This document shows, piece by piece, positions 1 to 8,934 of a stretch of 64,000 nucleotides of DNA. The stretch is from NCBI RefSeq assembly GCF_963924675.1, contig NC_089239.1:857001-921000 (forward strand), read 5' to 3'. The position numbers and the translations under genes were made by a program. Below the pieces are notes generated by a model. The model did no database searches, was not told where the DNA came from, and saw only the letters and a program-made list of their open reading frames with translations. Source of the DNA: Phocoena phocoena. Lineage: Eukaryota > Chordata > Mammalia > Artiodactyla > Phocoenidae. Each line of letters begins with the position of its first letter. Position 1 is the stretch's first letter.

Positions 1-158
1 GGAGCTGCCTGCATGTTGAACACCCTATGAAGAAAAGTTGATTCAGGGAGGGTACTAGTGTGTAGCTAGAGCCTCCTTTGACTTGTGAGAAAACACAAGG
101 ATATAGGCTGCATGTTCACTGGAGACGGAGGCCAGATGGCAGAAATCTACCCTGCCCT

Positions 159-164
159 TTTATT
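159..164 (-). promoter_or_regulatory. AATAAA hexamer downstream of the SINE (representative)
   Basis: Minus-strand AATAAA lies just beyond the SINE 3' end in A. SINE1 of B has the equivalent at the same place (GGCAAAATAAACGG on the minus strand). It is probably a remnant of the SINE's A-rich tail rather than a working polyadenylation signal. Confidence 0.25.
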
Positions 165-292
165 TTCCATATGCGGGCCTCTAACTGCTGTGGCCTCTCC
201 CGTTGCGGATCCCAGGCTCCAGAAGCGCGGGCCCAGCGGCCATGGCTCACGGGCCCAGCCGCCTCTGCGTCCTGTGCGATCTCCCCGGGACG

Positions 293-346
293 GGCCACGA
301 ACCTGTGTACCCCGCTTCGGCAGGCAGACTCTCAAACACTGCGCCA
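293..346 (-). promoter_or_regulatory. Internal Pol III A and B boxes of the unit A SINE
   Basis: On the minus strand the A box-like TGGCGCAGTGT (336-346) matches the tRNA-type consensus TGGCNNAGTGG except at the last base. The B box-like GGTTCGTGGCC (293-303) keeps the GGTTCG core. Spacing is normal for a tRNA SINE. SINE2 of B has a perfect A box (2202-2212 in unit 2) but a changed B box, GAGTTCGTGCC (2159-2169). Transcription is not shown by the sequence; old copies are usually silent. Confidence 0.5.
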
Positions 347-352
347 CCAGGG
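343..352 (-). promoter_or_regulatory. CTCF-like core in SINE head (representative)
   Basis: Minus strand CCCTGGTGGC equals the central part of the common CTCF motif (GCCCCCTGGTGGC form), with TT where the full motif prefers CC just upstream. It occurs in the SINE of A and in SINE1 of B (1188-1197 in unit 2); SINE2 has CCCCGGTGGC instead. Other tRNA-derived SINEs are known to have spread CTCF sites. Binding here is untested. Confidence 0.3.
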
Positions 353-623
353 AAGCCCGAAGTTCTGCATTTCTTTACCGTTAGCACACGTCGCCGGACA
401 CTTAGAACACTCGCGTTGGCACCCTCGTCCCTGTGAGGACACTGAGGAGCTGCAGGCTCCAGTGTTCCGCTTAGAAACATCCAGGCCCGGATGCACTTCC
501 CGATCTCTCCGTGTATGCCGAGTGCGTGGCAACAAACTGCACTCTTCCTTGGGACAGCTAGATTTCGTCAGCACGCCCAGAGCTCCAGGAAGTCCGCTCT
601 CTCACGTCCTACGTGCCACAGAA

Positions 624-931
624 GTCTTCCTCATTGCCCTCATCTGAGCTGCACCGGGAAAAAGCATCTGCTTCGCATTCTATCTACGAACTCGTACTCG
701 AAGACACCATACGATGAGGACATAGCCGGCATGCATTCCTACTGTAATGAAAGCACAGAATTCTTCCTGTTAAACTGCAGCATTTCAGAAGAGACTAAGG
801 ACCGAGAGCCCACTTAAGAGAGTTCCGGGATGAGGGAGCTGCCTGCATGTTGAACACCCTATGAAGAAAAGTTGATTCAGGGAGGGTACTAGTGTGTAGC
901 TAGAGCCTCCTTTGACTTGTGAGAAAACACA
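624..931 (+). repeat. A/B-invariant junction block (representative)
   Basis: From rel 624 of an A unit across the boundary to rel 97 of the next unit, the sequence is essentially the same whether the units are A or B. That is 211 + 97 = 308 bp. The block contains a run of CpG-bearing sequence (about 671-715), an EcoRI-type GAATTC at 758-763 and the unit boundary at 834/835. Just outside it, A and B diverge to roughly 80% identity on the left side. It is the likeliest substrate for exchange between unit types. Confidence 0.75.
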
Positions 932-1413
932 GGGTTATAGCTGCATGTTCACTGGAGACGGAGGCCAGATGGCAGAAATCTTCCCTGCCCGTTTATTTTG
1001 CCCCTTCTTCGGCCACGTGCGGGCCTCTGACTGTGGTGGCCTCTCCCGTTGCGGATCACACGTTCCAGAAGCCCAGGCCCAGCGGCCATGGCTCACGGGC
1101 CCAGCCGCTCTGCGTCCTGTGGGATCTTCCCAGACTGGGCTACGAAACCGTGTTGACGGCTTCGGCAGGCGGACTCTCAACCACTGCGCCACCAGGGAAA
1201 CCCCGCTTGCCCATCTTGAAAGGTCCATTCGTGCTGTCTGGAACCTTCCTAAAGTACAGGTTTCTAACGGGCCTGTAGGCAGTGTAGGCAGTACTCGGGG
1301 AACAAAGGCATTTTCGCCGAATATACAGGGTGCTACCGTAGCCCGTTTAGGAGCGGCACATTATTATAGGCCTAACTTGAGCCTGCCTCGGTTGACGCAG
1401 TTCGCTAAACGCA
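852..1413 (+). repeat. Ancestral monomer copy 1 in B (interrupted by SINE1)
   Basis: This stretch, without SINE1, aligns with the copies at 1414-1597 and 1598-1890. Landmarks are GAACACCCTATGAAG at 852, CTGCATGTTCACTGG at 941, the segment from 1207 to about 1364, and TATAGGCCTAACTTGAGCC at about 1366. The interval from the first landmark to the second is 89 bp, the same as in copy 3. Removing the SINE leaves about 340 bp. Copies differ by roughly a quarter or more of bases, so this duplication is much older than the array. Confidence 0.65.
1021..1203 (-). mobile_element. CHR-like SINE1 of unit B (representative)
   Basis: Minus-strand tRNA-derived SINE, 183 bp, head at 1203 with CCCTGGTGGCGCAGTGG and body ending near 1021. 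The B box region is degenerate (GGTTTCGTAGCCC on the minus strand). It interrupts ancestral copy 1: the matching part of copy 3 (1687-1890) runs straight through and serves as an empty site. Possible remnants of a target-site duplication are TCCCTGCCC on the left (982-990) and CTTGCCCATC on the right (1206-1215). It lies at offset 187-369 in B units and 188-370 in B' units. Confidence 0.85.
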
Positions 1414-1597
1414 GGACACCCTGCGAGTAGAAGTTCATTCAGGGAAGGACCCATTGTGTATCTTGAGGGAGAAAGGCTGCTCGTGTTCCACCTGCAACTA
1501 AAGGAGACTTCTTCGTGCAACACGGCAGTGTTTTGGGAGAGGAAATGCTTATAGGCCTCACTAGAGCCTGTCTTGTTGGAGGCAGTTTGCTACCCGC
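1414..1597 (+). repeat. Ancestral monomer copy 2 in B (short)
   Basis: Begins GGACACCCTGCGAGTAGAAG, matching the starts of copies 1 (852) and 3 (1598), and ends in TATAGGCCTCACTAGAGCC followed by GGCAGTTTGCTACCCGCA, matching the end of copy 1. It is only 184 bp and lacks most of the central part present in copies 1 and 3, so it is an internally deleted copy. Its start and end landmarks both recur at a distance of about 185 bp. Confidence 0.6.
1511..1527 (+). promoter_or_regulatory. CENP-B-box-like 17-mer (one core mismatch)
   Basis: The sequence CTTCGTGCAACACGGCA fits the CENP-B pattern NTTCGNNNNANNCGGGN at eight of nine fixed positions; the last G is C. Most other B units carry a T in place of C at position 8 (a free position), so they keep the same score. 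Every complete B unit has it; A units do not, and the truncated last unit ends before it. Whether CENP-B tolerates this mismatch is unknown to me. Confidence 0.25.
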
Positions 1598-1890
1598 AGA
1601 AGTCTCTGCGAAAGAAGTTGTTTCACGTCAGGGCCCATTGTGAACCTCCTGTGTCTTTCGACACCTTAAATTTACAGGTAAGTATACTGCATGTTTGCCT
1701 GCAAATGCAGGCCTGATGGCACAAGGCGTGTTTCCCATTCTGAAAGTTCTGTTCACGGAGCCTTGAATTTCCCAGAGAGGCATACTGTTCACGGCTCTGT
1801 TGAAATTGTAGGCCTGGCTCTGGGAAGAAATGGGGTTTTCGCTACTAAAACATGCTGCTTCCAAGGCCCGGTTGGGAGCTGATGCTGTCA
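1598..1890 (+). repeat. Ancestral monomer copy 3 in B (no SINE)
   Basis: Starts AGAAGTCTCTGCGAAAGAAG. Its second landmark, CTGCATGTTTGCCTGC at 1687, is 89 bp in, as in copy 1. The stretch 1731-1890 aligns base for base over about 160 bp with 1207-1364 of copy 1, including TTGTAGGCC against TGTAGGCAG and GGGGTTTTCGCTA against GGCATTTTCGCCGA. Because no SINE lies at the equivalent point, it shows SINE1 arrived after the monomers duplicated. Confidence 0.65.
1675..1683 (+). promoter_or_regulatory. Perfect 5' splice-site consensus
   Basis: CAG|GTAAGT matches the U1 snRNA-complementary donor consensus completely, and the following TAT continues the match. It is present in every complete B unit. 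No transcript or acceptor pairing can be shown from sequence, so this may be chance; a 9-mer recurs by chance at this scale, but the array multiplies it 25-fold. Confidence 0.3.
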
Positions 1891-2011
1891 TTCTCTATAC
1901 CTACGTGAAGACCAAAAGTCAGCCGTTGCCTCGAGGTAAGGCCCTGAATTGCCCTGCTGAAGCGGAGGCATGCAGCAGTTTCAAAATGGACTTCGTCGCA
2001 GTGCAGGAAGG

Positions 2012-2224
2012 CTTTTTTTCTTCTTCTTCTTCTTTGTACACGGGGCTCTCACTGTTGTGGCCTCTCCCGCTCCGGAGCAGAGACTACAGACGCGCAGGCT
2101 CAGCGGCCTGGGCTCTCGGGCCTATTCATTCAAGGGCATGTTGGAACCTCCCGGTCCGGGGCACGAACTCGTGTCTCCTGCATCGGCAGGCAGACCCTCC
2201 ACCACTGCGCCACCGGGGAAGCCC
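2012..2224 (-). mobile_element. CHR-like SINE2 of unit B with T-rich tail (representative)
   Basis: Body at 2042-2224; on the minus strand it starts GGGCTTCCCCGGTGGCGCAG and has a perfect A box TGGCGCAGTGG at 2202-2212. The plus-strand pyrimidine tract at 2012-2035 (T7 then TTC repeats) is the complement of its degraded A-rich tail. SINE2 is the copy closest to my memory of the cetacean consensus in its 3' half, e.g. CCTCTCCCGCTCCGGAGCAG. It lies at offset 1178-1390 in B and 1179-1391 in B'. Confidence 0.87.
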
Positions 2225-2700
2225 GACTTTCTGCATTATTGTAACGTTAGCACACATTTCCGGACACATAGAACACTCGCGTGGGCACCCTATTCCCTGC
2301 AAGGACACTGAGTAGCGGCAGGCTCCACTCTTCTGCTCAGAAACATCCAGGCCCGGAAGCCATTCCCAGTCACTCTGTGTATGCCGAGCGTAGGGAAACA
2401 CACGGCACTCTCCCCTGGGACAGCTAGATTTCGTCAGCACACCAACAACTCCAGGAAGTCCGTTCTCTCGCGTGCTACAGGCCATAGAGGTCTTCCTCAT
2501 TGCCCTCATCTGAGCTGCACCGGGAAAAACCATCTGCTTCGCATTCTATCTACGAACTCGTACTCGAAGACACCATACGATGAGGACATAGCCGGCATGC
2601 ATTCCTACTGTAATGAAAGCACAGAATTCTTCCTGTTAAACTGCAGCATTTCAGAAGAGACTAAGGACCGAGAGCCCACTTAAGAGAGTTCCGGGATGAG

Positions 2701-3534
2701 GGAGCTGCCTGCATGTTGAACACCCTATGAAGAAAAGTTGATTCAGGGAGGGTACTAGTGTGTAGCTAGAGCCTCCTTTGACTTGTGAGAAAACACAAGG
2801 ATATAGGCTGCATGTTCACTGGAGACGGAGGCCAGATGGCAGAAATCTACCCTGCCCTTTTATTTTCCATATGCGGGCCTCTAACTGCTGTGGCCTCTCC
2901 CGTTGCGGATCCCAGGCTCCAGAAGCGCGGGCCCAGCGGCCATGGCTCACGGGCCCAGCCGCCTCTGCGTCCTGTGCGATCTCCCCGGGACGGGCCACGA
3001 ACCTGTGTACCCCGCTTCGGCAGGCAGACTCTCAAACACTGCGCCACCAGGGAAGCCCGAAGTTCTGCATTTCTTTACCGTTAGCACACGTCGCCGGACA
3101 CTTAGAACACTCGCGTTGGCACCCTCGTCCCTGTGAGGACACTGAGGAGCTGCAGGCTCCAGTGTTCCGCTTAGAAACATCCAGGCCCGGATGCACTTCC
3201 CGATCTCTCCGTGTATGCCGAGTGCGTGGCAACAAACTGCACTCTTCCTTGGGACAGCTAGATTTCGTCAGCACGCCCAGAGCTCCAGGAAGTCCGCTCT
3301 CTCACGTCCTACGTGCCACAGAAGTCTTCCTCATTGCCCTCATCTGAGCTGCACCGGGAAAAACCATCTGCTTCGCATTCTATCTACGAACTCGTACTCG
3401 AAGACACCATACGATGAGGACATAGCCGGCATGCATTCCTACTGTAATGAAAGCACAGAATTCTTCCTGTTAAACTGCAGCATTTCAGAAGAGACTAAGG
3501 ACCGAGAGCCCACTTAAGAGAGTTCCGGGATGAG
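2701..3534 (+). repeat. Unit 3, type A
   Basis: F subtype, identical to unit 1 except C at rel 664 (2701 + 663). SINE at 2875-3058, minus strand. Confidence 0.95.
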
Positions 3535-5400
3535 GGAGCTGCCTGCATGTTGAACACCCTATGAAGAAAAGTTGATTCAGGGAGGGTACTAGTGTGTAGC
3601 TAGAGCCTCCTTTGACTTGTGAGAAAACACAGGGTTATAGCTGCATGTTCACTGGAGACGGAGGCCAGATGGCAGAAATCTTCCCTGCCCGTTTATTTTG
3701 CCCCTTCTTCGGCCACGTGCGGGCCTCTGACTGTGGTGGCCTCTCCCGTTGCGGATCACACGTTCCAGAAGCCCAGGCCCAGCGGCCATGGCTCACGGGC
3801 CCAGCCGCTCTGCGTCCTGTGGGATCTTCCCAGACTGGGCTACGAAACCGTGTTGACGGCTTCGGCAGGCGGACTCTCAACCACTGCGCCACCAGGGAAA
3901 CCCCGCTTGCCCATCTTGAAAGGTCCATTCGTGCTGTCTGGAACCTTCCTAAAGTACAGGTTTCTAACGGGCCTGTAGGCAGTGTAGGCAGTACTCGGGG
4001 AACAAAGGCATTTTCGCCGAATATACAGGGTGCTACCGTAGCCCGTTTAGGAGCGGCACATTATTATAGGCCTAACTTGAGCCTGCCTCGGTTGACGCAG
4101 TTCGCTAAACGCAGGACACCCTGCGAGTAGAAGTTCATTCAGGGAAGGACCCATTGTGTATCTTGAGGGAGAAAGGCTGCTCGTGTTCCACCTGCAACTA
4201 AAGGAGACTTCTTCGTGCAACACGGCAGTGTTTTGGGAGAGGAAATGCTTATAGGCCTCACTAGAGCCTGTCTTGTTGGAGGCAGTTTGCTACCCGCAGA
4301 AGTCTCTGCGAAAGAAGTTGTTTCACGTCAGGGCCCATTGTGAACCTCCTGTGTCTTTCGACACCTTAAATTTACAGGTAAGTATACTGCATGTTTGCCT
4401 GCAAATGCAGGCCTGATGGCACAAGGCGTGTTTCCCATTCTGAAAGTTCTGTTCACGGAGCCTTGAATTTCCCAGAGAGGCATACTGTTCACGGCTCTGT
4501 TGAAATTGTAGGCCTGGCTCTGGGAAGAAATGGGGTTTTCGCTACTAAAACATGCTGCTTCCAAGGCCCGGTTGGGAGCTGATGCTGTCATTCTCTATAC
4601 CTACGTGAAGACCAAAAGTCAGCCGTTGCCTCGAGGTAAGGCCCTGAATTGCCCTGCTGAAGCGGAGGCATGCAGCAGTTTCAAAATGGACTTCGTCGCA
4701 GTGCAGGAAGGCTTTTTTTCTTCTTCTTCTTCTTTGTACACGGGGCTCTCACTGTTGTGGCCTCTCCCGCTCCGGAGCAGAGACTACAGACGCGCAGGCT
4801 CAGCGGCCTGGGCTCTCGGGCCTATTCATTCAAGGGCATGTTGGAACCTCCCGGTCCGGGGCACGAACTCGTGTCTCCTGCATCGGCAGGCAGACCCTCC
4901 ACCACTGCGCCACCGGGGAAGCCCGACTTTCTGCATTATTGTAACGTTAGCACAAATTTCCGGACACATAGAACACTCGCGTGGGCACCCTATTCCCTGC
5001 AAGGACACTGAGTAGCGGCAGGCTCCACTCTTCTGCTCAGAAACATCCAGGCCCGGAAGCCATTCCCAGTCACTCTGTGTATGCCGAGCGTAGGGAAACA
5101 CACGGCACTCTCCCCAGGGACAGCTAGATTTCGTCAGCACACCAACAACTCCAGGAAGTCCGTTCTCTCGCGTGCTACAGGCCATAGAGGTCTTCCTCAT
5201 TGCCCTCATCTGAGCTGCACCGGGAAAAACCATCTGCTTCGCATTCTATCTACGAACTCGTACTCGAAGACACCATACGATGAGGACATAGCCGGCATGC
5301 ATTCCTACTGTAATGAAAGCACAGAATTCTTCCTGTTAAACTGCAGCATTTCAGAAGAGACTAATGAACGAGAGCCCACTTAAGAGAGTTCTGGGATGAG
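3535..5400 (+). repeat. Unit 4, type B
   Basis: Same T subtype as unit 2. Private changes at 4955, 5116, 5365, 5368 and 5392. SINE1 at 3721-3903, SINE2 with tail at 4712-4924. Confidence 0.95.
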
Positions 5401-6234
5401 GGAGCTGCCTGCATGTTGAACACCCTATGAAGAAAAGTTGATTCAGGGAGGGTACTAGTGTGTAGCTAGAGCCTCCTTTGACTTGTGAGAAAACACAAGG
5501 ATATAGGCTGCATGTTCACTGGAGACGGAGGCCAGATGGCAGAAATCTACCCTGCCCTTTTATTTTCCATATGCGGGCCTCTAACTGCTGTGGCCTCTCC
5601 CGTTGCGGATCCCAGGCTCCAGAAGCGCGGGCCCAGCGGCCATGGCTCACGGGCCCAGCCGCCTCTGCGTCCTGTGCGATCTCCCCGGGACGGGCCACGA
5701 ACCTGTGTACCCCGCTTCGGCAGGCAGACTCTCAAACACTGCGCCACCAGGGAAGCCCGAAGTTCTGCATTTCTTTACCGTTAGCACACGTCGCCGGACA
5801 CTTAGAACACTCGCGTTGGCACCCTCGTCCCTGTGAGGACACTGAGGAGCTGCAGGCTCCAGTGTTCCGCTTAGAAACATCCAGGCCCGGATGCACTTCC
5901 CGATCTCTACGTGTATGCCGAGTGCGTGGCAACAAACTGCACTCTTCCTTGGGACAGCTAGATTTCGTCAGCACGCCCAGAGCTCCAGGAAGTCCGCTCT
6001 CTCACGTCCTACGTGCCACAGAAGTCTTCCTCATTGCCCTCATCTGAGCTGCACCGGGAAAAACCATCTGCTTCGCATTCTATCTACGAACTCGTACTCG
6101 AAGACACCATACGATGAGGACATAGCCGGCATGCATTCCTACTGTAATGAAGGCACAGAATTCTTCCTGTTAAACTGCAGCATTTCAGAAGAGACTAAGG
6201 ACCGAGAGCCCACTTAAGAGAGTTCCGGGATGAG
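5401..6234 (+). repeat. Unit 5, type A
   Basis: F subtype with private substitutions at rel 509 (C to A) and rel 752 (A to G). SINE at 5575-5758. Confidence 0.95.
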
Positions 6235-8100
6235 GGAGCTGCCTGCATGTTGAACACCCTATGAAGAAAAGTTGATTCAGGGAGGGTACTAGTGTGTAGC
6301 TAGAGCCTCCTTTGACTTGTGAGAAAACACAGGGTTATAGCTGCATGTTCACTGGAGACGGAGGCCAGATGGCAGAAATCTTCCCTGCCCGTTTATTTTG
6401 CCCCTTCTTCGGCCACGTGCGGGCCTCTGACTGTTGTGGCCTCTCCCGTTGCGGATCACACGTTCCAGAAGCCCAGGTCCAGCGGCCATGGCTCACGGGC
6501 CCAGCCGCTCTGCGTCCTGTGGGATCTTCCCAGACTGGGCTACGAAACCGTGTTGACGGCTTCGGCAGGCGGACTCTCAACCACTGCGCCACCAGGGAAA
6601 CCCCGCTTGCCCATCTTGAAAGGTCCATTCGTGCTGTCTGGAACCTTCCTAAAGTACAGGTTTCTAACGGGCCTGTAGGCAGTGTAGGCAGTACTCGGGG
6701 AACAAAGGCATTTTCGCCGAATATACAGGGTGCTACCGTAGCCCGTTTAGGAGCGGCACATGATTATAGGCCTAACTTGAGCCTGCCTCGGTTGACGCAG
6801 TTCACTAAACGCAGGACACCCTGCGAGTAGAAGTTCATTCAGGGAAGGACCCATTGTGTATCTTGAGGGAGAAAGGCTGCTCGTGTTCCACCTGCAACTA
6901 AAGGAGACTTCTTCGTGTAACACGGCAGTGTTTTGGGAGAGGAAATGCTTATAGGCCTCACTAGAGCCTGTCTTGTTGGAGGCAGTTTGCTACACGCAGA
7001 AGTCTCTGCGAAAGAAGTTGATTCACGTCAGGGCCCATTGTGAACCTCCTGTGTCTTTCGACACCTTAAATTTACAGGTAAGTATACTGCATGTTTGCCT
7101 GCAAATGCAGGCCTGATGGCACAAGGCGTGCTTCCCATTCTGAAAGTTCTGTTCACGGGGCCTTGAATTTCCCGGAGAGGCATACTGTTCACGGCTCTGT
7201 TGAAATTGTAGGCCTGGCTCTGGGAAGAAATGGGGTTTTCGCTACTAAAACATGCTGCTTCCAAGGCCCGGTTGGGAGCTGATGCTGTCATTCTCTATAC
7301 CTACGTGAAGACCAAAAGTCAGCCGTTGCCTCGAGGTAAGGCCCTGAATTGCCCTGCTGAAGCGGAGGCATGCAGCAGTTTCAAAATGGACTTCGTCGCA
7401 GCGCAGGAAGGCTTTTTTTCTTCTTCTTCTTCTTTGTACACGGGGCTCTCACTGTTGTGGCCTCTCCCGCTCCGGAGCAGAGACTACAGACGCGCAGGCT
7501 CAGCGGCCTGGGCTCTCGGGCCTATTCATTCAAGGGCATGTTGGAACCTCCCGGTCCGGGGCACGAACTCGTGTCTCCTGCATCGGCAGGCAGACCCTCC
7601 ACCACTGCGCCACCGGGGAAGCCCGACTTTCTGCATTATTGTAACGTTAGCACACATTTCCGGACACATAGAACACTCGCGTGGGCACCCTATTCCCTGC
7701 AAGGACACTGAGTAGCGGCAGGCTCCACTCTTCTGCTCAGAAACATCCAGGCCCGGAAGCCATTCCCAGTCACTCTGTGTATGCCGAGCGTAGGGAAACA
7801 CACGGCACTCTCCCCTGGGACAGCTAGATTTCGTCAGCACACCAACAACTCCAGGAAGTCCGTTCTCTCGCGTGCTACAGGCCATAGAGGTCTTCCTCAT
7901 TGCCCTCATCTGAGCTGCACCGGGAAAAACCATCTGCTTCGCATTCTATCTACGAACTCGTACTCGAAGACACCATACGATGAGGACATAGCCGGCATGC
8001 ATTCCTAGTGTAATGAAAGCACAGAATTCTTCCTGTTAAACTGCAGCATTTCAGAAGAGACTAAGGACCGAGAGCCCACTTAAGAGAGTTCCGGGATGAG
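6235..8100 (+). repeat. Unit 6, type B
   Basis: First B of the common type (T, G, A, T at the four T-subtype sites). Private T at 6478 and G at 8008, the latter turning a conserved TAC into TAG and cutting the recurring open frame there. Shares TACACGCAG and GCGCAGGAAGG variants with unit 9. SINE1 6421-6603, SINE2 7412-7624. Confidence 0.95.
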
Positions 8101-8934
8101 GGAGCTGCCTGCATGTTGAACACCCTATGAAGAAAAGTTGATTCAGGGAGGGTACTAGTGTGTAGCTAGAGCCTCCTTTGACTTGTGAGAAAACACAAGG
8201 ATATAGGCTGCATGTTCACTGGAGACGGAGGCCAGATGGCAGAAATCTACCCTGCCCTTTTATTTTCCATATGCGGGCCTCTAACTGCTGTGGCCTCTCC
8301 CGTTGCGGATCCCAGGCTCCAGAAGCGCGGGCCCAGCGGCCATGGCTCACGGGCCCAGCCGCCTCTGCGTCCTGTGCGATCTCCCCGGGACGGGCCACGA
8401 ACCTGTGTACCCCGCTTCGGCAGGCAGACTCTCAAACACTGCGCCACCAGGGAAGCCCGAAGTTCTGCATTTCTTTACCGTTAGCACACGTCGCCGGACA
8501 CTTAGAACACTCGCGTTGGCACCCTCGTCCCTGTGAGGACACTGAGGAGCTGCAGGCTCCAGTGTTCCGCTTAGAAACATCCAGGCCCGGATGCACTTCC
8601 CGATCTCTCCGTGTATGCCGAGTGCGTGGCAACAAACTGCACTCTTCCTTGGGACAGCTAGATTTCGTCAGCACGCCCAGAGCTCCAGGAAGTCCGCTCT
8701 CTCACGTCCTACGTGCCACAGAAGTCTTCCTCATTGCCCTCATCTGAGCTGCACCGGGAAAAACCATCTGCTTCGCATTCTATCTACGAACTCGTACTCG
8801 AAGACACCATACGATGAGGACATAGCCGGCATGCATTCCTACTGTAATGAAAGCACAGAATTCTTCCTGTTAAACTGCAGCATTTCAGAAGAGACTAAGG
8901 AACGAGAGCCCACTTAAGAGAGTTCCGGGATGAG
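8101..8934 (+). repeat. Unit 7, type A (first of an A-A doublet)
   Basis: F subtype with C to A at rel 802. Followed directly by another A with no B between. SINE at 8275-8458. Confidence 0.95.

Larger units (their letters stand above)
175..358 (-). mobile_element. CHR-like tRNA-derived SINE in unit A (representative)
   Basis: Read on the minus strand, the element starts with GGGCTTCCCTGGTGGCGCAG, the head of a tRNA-derived SINE. An A box-like TGGCGCAGTGT lies at 336-346 and a B box-like GGTTCGTGGCC at 293-303, about 33 bp apart, as in a Pol III type 2 promoter. It ends in the GGGAGAGGCCACAGCAGT region and GAGGCCC. Beyond it, toward 159-164, the minus strand has a short A-rich stretch with AATAAA. 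The sequence resembles the CHR SINEs of cetaceans. It is degenerate, and no tandem A-tail or clear target-site duplication remains. The same element sits at offset 175-358 in all 20 A units. Confidence 0.85.
1..834 (+). repeat. Unit 1, type A (reference copy)
   Basis: Used as the A reference; 'rel' positions below count from the unit start. Bases 1-97 are common to A and B. Bases 98-174 form the left flank of the SINE, which lies at 175-358 on the minus strand. Bases 359-623 are an A-specific right flank, roughly 80% identical to the same region of B. Bases 624-834 are again common to A and B. This copy is the 'F' subtype (T at rel 363 and 375, A at rel 581) and has G at rel 664, where most other left-side A units have C. 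Confidence 0.95.
835..2700 (+). repeat. Unit 2, type B (reference copy)
   Basis: Used as the B reference. Order: common block 835-931, left flank, SINE1 at 1021-1203 (minus), B-only core 1204-2011 with ancient internal copies, SINE2 with its T-rich tail at 2012-2224 (minus), right flank 2225-2489, common block to 2700. It belongs to a 'T' subtype: G at 1035, T at 1362, G at 1404 and C at 1518, where most B units have T, G, A and T. The same subtype recurs in unit 4 and in the last, truncated unit. Confidence 0.95.

Noticed and set aside
158..165. Functional polyadenylation site on the minus strand
   Set aside because: AATAAA lies in the remnant of the SINE tail, and there is no transcript evidence or clear GU-rich element; kept only as a low-confidence hexamer.
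175..358. A tRNA gene
   Set aside because: A and B box-like motifs belong to a SINE head; no cloverleaf with acceptor pairing and anticodon loop can be drawn with confidence, and the element extends well beyond tRNA length.
78..647. A 189-codon open frame that recurs in every A unit
   Set aside because: It begins in junction sequence, runs through the antisense SINE and overlaps other open frames on both strands. Its recurrence follows from the DNA repeat; no known domain, signal peptide or codon bias was seen.
912..1430. A 172-codon open frame in B units
   Set aside because: Crosses SINE1, changes start in B' units because of the 1-bp length difference and resembles no protein I know.
1826..2315. 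A 161-codon open frame with a serine run in B
   Set aside because: The serine (or phenylalanine in another frame) run is just the translated T/TTC tail tract of SINE2.
7781..8008. A 100-codon open frame in B, cut to 75 codons here
   Set aside because: It is broken by stops in units 6, 30, 32, 34 and 41 with no sign of constraint, which argues against coding.
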